Assembly (NCBI GenBank): GCA_024743015.1
Contig: JANSXJ010000153.1
Span: 1 to 8,234 of the forward strand
DNA length: 8,234 bases
Direction of reading: 5' to 3'
Origin: Hyphomonas sp.
GTDB lineage: Bacteria > Pseudomonadota > Alphaproteobacteria > Caulobacterales > Hyphomonadaceae
Numbering within the stretch: the first letter of the stretch is position 1; each line of letters opens with the position of its first letter. Under the pieces are notes generated by a model, which did no database searches, was not told the origin of the DNA, and was given only the letters and a program-made list of their open reading frames with translations. Positions 6,956 to 8,234 of the stretch are shown piece after piece. The position numbers and the translations under genes were made by a program.

Positions 6956-6973
6956 AAGCGAGCAAAAGCATGG
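6956..6973 (+). repeat. Left copy of imperfect direct repeat flanking the transposase
   Basis: AAGCG, one base, GCAAAAGCA, one base, GG. The same pattern recurs at 8161-8180 with three bases instead of one in the first gap. It starts two bases after the alpha/beta hydrolase stop codon and may mark the left end or target junction of the insertion sequence. Confidence 0.5.
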
Positions 6974-6984
6974 GTAATCGGGCG

Positions 6985-7035
6985 GACTGCTAGCCAGTCG
7001 AGCTCCTGATAGGTTTGCAGCGTTGGGCTGCGGAC
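6985..7035 (+). other. Two stem-loops in the 5' leader of the transposase
   Basis: GACTG-CTAGC-CAGTC (6985-6999) is a 5-bp stem. A second stem pairs 7013-7021 with 7027-7035 (nine pairs including two G-U) over the loop GTTGG, ending four bases before the Shine-Dalgarno sequence. Leader structure of this kind can limit transposase translation; it could also be part of a left-end RNA. Only 96 bases separate the hydrolase stop from the transposase start, so a full left-end bridge RNA would have little room. Confidence 0.35.
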
Positions 7036-7038
7036 AAG

Positions 7039-7044
7039 AAGGAG
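7039..7044 (+). promoter_or_regulatory. Ribosome binding site fixing the transposase start
   Basis: AAGGAG followed by six bases and ATG at 7051. This selects the ATG over the in-frame TTG at 7015, and the resulting N-terminus 'MNVFIGLDVS' places the first catalytic Asp at residue 8, as is usual in IS110 proteins. Confidence 0.85.
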
Positions 7045-7050
7045 AATACG

Positions 7051-8076
7051 ATGAACGTGTTTATTGGATTGGATGTCTCGCTGCGGTCAGTGGCGATGTG
7101 CGTGCTCAGTGCGGATGGTGATTTGATCGAAGAGACCAACCTGGATTGCGAGGTCGATGCGATCTCAGATCATGTTCGAGCCAAAGGCTATTCAGTCGAA
7201 CGGATTGGTTTTGAAGCCGGTACAATGAGCCAGGCTTTGTTCCATGGTTTAACAGCCGAGGGCTTCGATGTGGTCTGCATGGAATCTCGCCAAGTCTCGG
7301 CAGCAATGTCTGCTATGCGGAACAAAACCGACAAGACGGATGCGCGTGGCATCGCCCAGATTCTTCGAGCGGGTTGGTACAACCCCGTTCATATGAAGAG
7401 CCGCGAGAGCCATGAGGTCAAAGCTCTGTTGGCTGCTCGAAAAGCCATCCTCAACCGCTGTATCGATTTGGAGAATGAGATCCGGGGGCTGTTCAAAGCG
7501 TTCGGGATCAGACTGCCATCTCGTCTCAGCCGACTTCGGTTCGATGAGAAAGTCCGGCCGATCATAGAGGCAGACGATACGCTCGCCTTTGCGCTCCTTC
7601 CCATGCTGGATGTCCGAGGCGAACTCTATCATGCCTATCGCTTGATGGAGAGTCGCGTCAGAGCGGTGTCGCGCCAGGACTCAGTTTGCAAACTACTGAT
7701 GACGGCATCCGGCGTGGGTCCAATCACAGCCCTCTCGTTCAAAGCGGCTGTCGATGACCCAACACGCTTTAAATCCTCTAGACTGGTCGGGGCTCACTTC
7801 GGTCTGACACCGACACGCTTCCAATCTGGAGAGGTGGACAATACGGGACGCATCTCCCAAGCCGGCGATAGAGACGTACGAGCAACGCTCTATATTGCAG
7901 CCAACTCTCTTTTGATCGTATCGGGTCGATCATCGTCGTTGAAGGCGTGGGGCCCGAAGCTGATCCGAACGAAAGGCGTCCGGCGTGCTCGCATCGCGGT
8001 CGCGCGCAAGCTTGCTGTGATCCTGCACCGGATGTGGATCACCAATACGCCGTTCCAGACGGAGGGCGTCTCATGA
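7051..8076 (+). CDS. IS110-family transposase (DEDD recombinase)
   Basis: An apparently intact 341-residue protein. The N-terminal RuvC-like DEDD domain shows Asp8 ('IGLDVS'), Glu55 ('GFEAGTMS'), and Asp94 and Asp97 in 'NKTDKTDARGIA'. A helical connector spans about 115-210, with 'LAARKAILNRCIDLENEIRGLFKAFGI' as the coiled-coil-like part. The C-terminal Transposase_20 domain has 'ASGVGPITALSFKAAVDDPTRF' (219-240) and 'LVGAHFGLTPTRFQSGEVDNTGRISQAGDRDVRATLYIAA' (245-284). By position relative to IS621, Ser259 in 'QSG' is the likely catalytic serine (inference). Such proteins catalyse cut-and-paste or circle-forming recombination guided by an element-encoded bridge RNA that pairs with donor and target DNA. 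No frameshift or missing catalytic residue is seen, so the element may be active. It stands alone after the hydrolase gene. Confidence 0.93.
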   Translation: MNVFIGLDVSLRSVAMCVLSADGDLIEETNLDCEVDAISDHVRAKGYSVERIGFEAGTMSQALFHGLTAEGFDVVCMESRQVSAAMSAMRNKTDKTDARGIAQILRAGWYNPVHMKSRESHEVKALLAARKAILNRCIDLENEIRGLFKAFGIRLPSRLSRLRFDEKVRPIIEADDTLAFALLPMLDVRGELYHAYRLMESRVRAVSRQDSVCKLLMTASGVGPITALSFKAAVDDPTRFKSSRLVGAHFGLTPTRFQSGEVDNTGRISQAGDRDVRATLYIAANSLLIVSGRSSSLKAWGPKLIRTKGVRRARIAVARKLAVILHRMWITNTPFQTEGVS

Positions 8077-8098
8077 TCTAAACCACCCGAACACCCGG

Positions 8099-8232
8099 TT
8101 CGTCCTGGTCTGGACGAAGTGTGTGGATGACGCCGTTTATGTCTCCTGCGCTCGAAGACGAAGCGCGCGCAAAAGCAAGGCGCTCCACAACACAAGATCA
8201 CACACATGCATGCAGCGGCGCCAACGCTATGC
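8099..8232 (+). ncRNA. Candidate IS110 bridge RNA region (three stem-loops)
   Basis: Hand folding of the sequence after the transposase gives three adjacent elements. First, TTCGTCC/GGACGAA (8099-8105 with 8112-8118). Second, a long stem: 8119-8127 pairs with 8184-8193 (one bulged base, 8189), and CGCC 8131-8134 pairs with GGCG 8179-8182. This encloses an internal loop (8135-8147 and 8167-8178) below an apical hairpin, GCGCT/AGCGC at 8148-8152 and 8162-8166. Third, GCAT(gc)AGCG / CGCTATGC (8208-8217 with 8225-8232). A stem with a large two-sided internal loop and apical hairpin is how IS110 bridge RNAs present their guides. In some subgroups (IS1111-like) the RNA lies downstream of the transposase. 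Strand, ends and expression are not shown by the sequence, and the RNA may continue past the window. Confidence 0.3.
8161..8180 (+). repeat. Right copy of imperfect direct repeat flanking the transposase
   Basis: AAGCG, three bases, GCAAAAGCA, one base, GG; partner of 6956-6973. Its core overlaps the 3' side of the internal loop of the candidate bridge RNA. Confidence 0.5.
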
Positions 8233-8234
8233 GC

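Larger units (their letters stand above)
6956..8180 (+). mobile_element. IS110-family insertion sequence (boundaries tentative)
   Basis: The element is defined by its complete DEDD transposase. The limits given are the outer edges of an imperfect direct repeat: AAGCG-n-GCAAAAGCA-n-GG at 6956-6973 and AAGCG-nnn-GCAAAAGCA-n-GG at 8161-8180. IS110 members usually lack terminal inverted repeats and make no conventional target duplication, so ends cannot be fixed from one copy. The implied size (about 1.2 kb) is at the low end but reasonable for the family. The right end may instead extend to or past the window edge at 8234 if the structured RNA downstream belongs wholly to the element. Confidence 0.45.

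Noticed and set aside
7015..7050. TTG start at 7015 for the transposase
   Set aside because: The strong AAGGAG at 7039-7044 and the family-typical N-terminus point to ATG 7051; the extra residues lie within leader hairpins.
7106..8207. Antisense frames opposite and beyond the IS110 transposase
   Set aside because: They have no ribosome sites or family motifs and are explained as shadows of the transposase or its structured right end.
6956..8234. Terminal inverted repeats and target-site duplication for the insertion sequence
   Set aside because: No long inverted pair was found by eye, and the IS110 family generally lacks conventional terminal repeats and duplications; only a direct repeat was seen.
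1..8234. CRISPR array, tRNA, rRNA or known defence system
   Set aside because: No regularly spaced repeats, cloverleaf, rRNA-like stretch or defence-gene motif was seen on either strand.

Overview
The window looks like a piece of the chromosome of a Gram-negative bacterium, most likely an alphaproteobacterium. Visible support is a set of lipoprotein and Sec signal peptides, a MipA/OmpV-type outer-membrane protein ending in Phe, moderate-to-high GC, and an IS110-type transposase of a kind I associate with alphaproteobacteria. A Hyphomonadaceae/Maricaulales-like host is a guess from general impression, not a database result.

Layout. Positions 2-982 (minus) hold the N-terminal part of a lipoprotein S41-family peptidase that runs off the left edge. 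Positions 1182-2300 (minus) encode an exported serine hydrolase of the class C beta-lactamase/PBP fold. Positions 2521-2889 (plus) encode a small lipoprotein. It converges on 2955-3647 (minus), an exported protein of unknown function, with a long hairpin between the two stop codons. Positions 3902-4666 (minus) encode a MipA/OmpV outer-membrane protein followed by a textbook rho-independent terminator. Divergent from it, 4851-6047 (plus) encodes a seven-helix membrane protein fused to an AraC-type DNA-binding domain, and 6100-6954 (plus) encodes an alpha/beta hydrolase that is probably co-transcribed. Positions 7051-8076 (plus) encode an intact IS110-family DEDD transposase.

How the parts may work together. 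The first five genes all encode exported or lipid-anchored envelope proteins. The 7TM-AraC protein is a one-component membrane sensor/regulator. Its divergent placement opposite mipA, with two dyads in the shared 184-bp gap, suggests it controls mipA and itself; the adjacent hydrolase could process a related ligand or substrate. This is inference.

The most interesting part is the IS110 element. Proteins of this family act with a structured 'bridge' RNA made from a non-coding end of the element. The 158 bases after the transposase can be folded by eye into three adjacent stem-loops. The middle one has a long basal stem, an internal loop of 13 + 12 nt and an apical hairpin, which is the general layout expected of a bridge-RNA guide loop. 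Part of that loop (GCAAAAGCA) recurs exactly just upstream of the transposase, inside an imperfect direct repeat that may mark the element's ends (about 6956-8180). No tRNA, rRNA or CRISPR array was seen. No gene-free stretch exceeds 300 bases.
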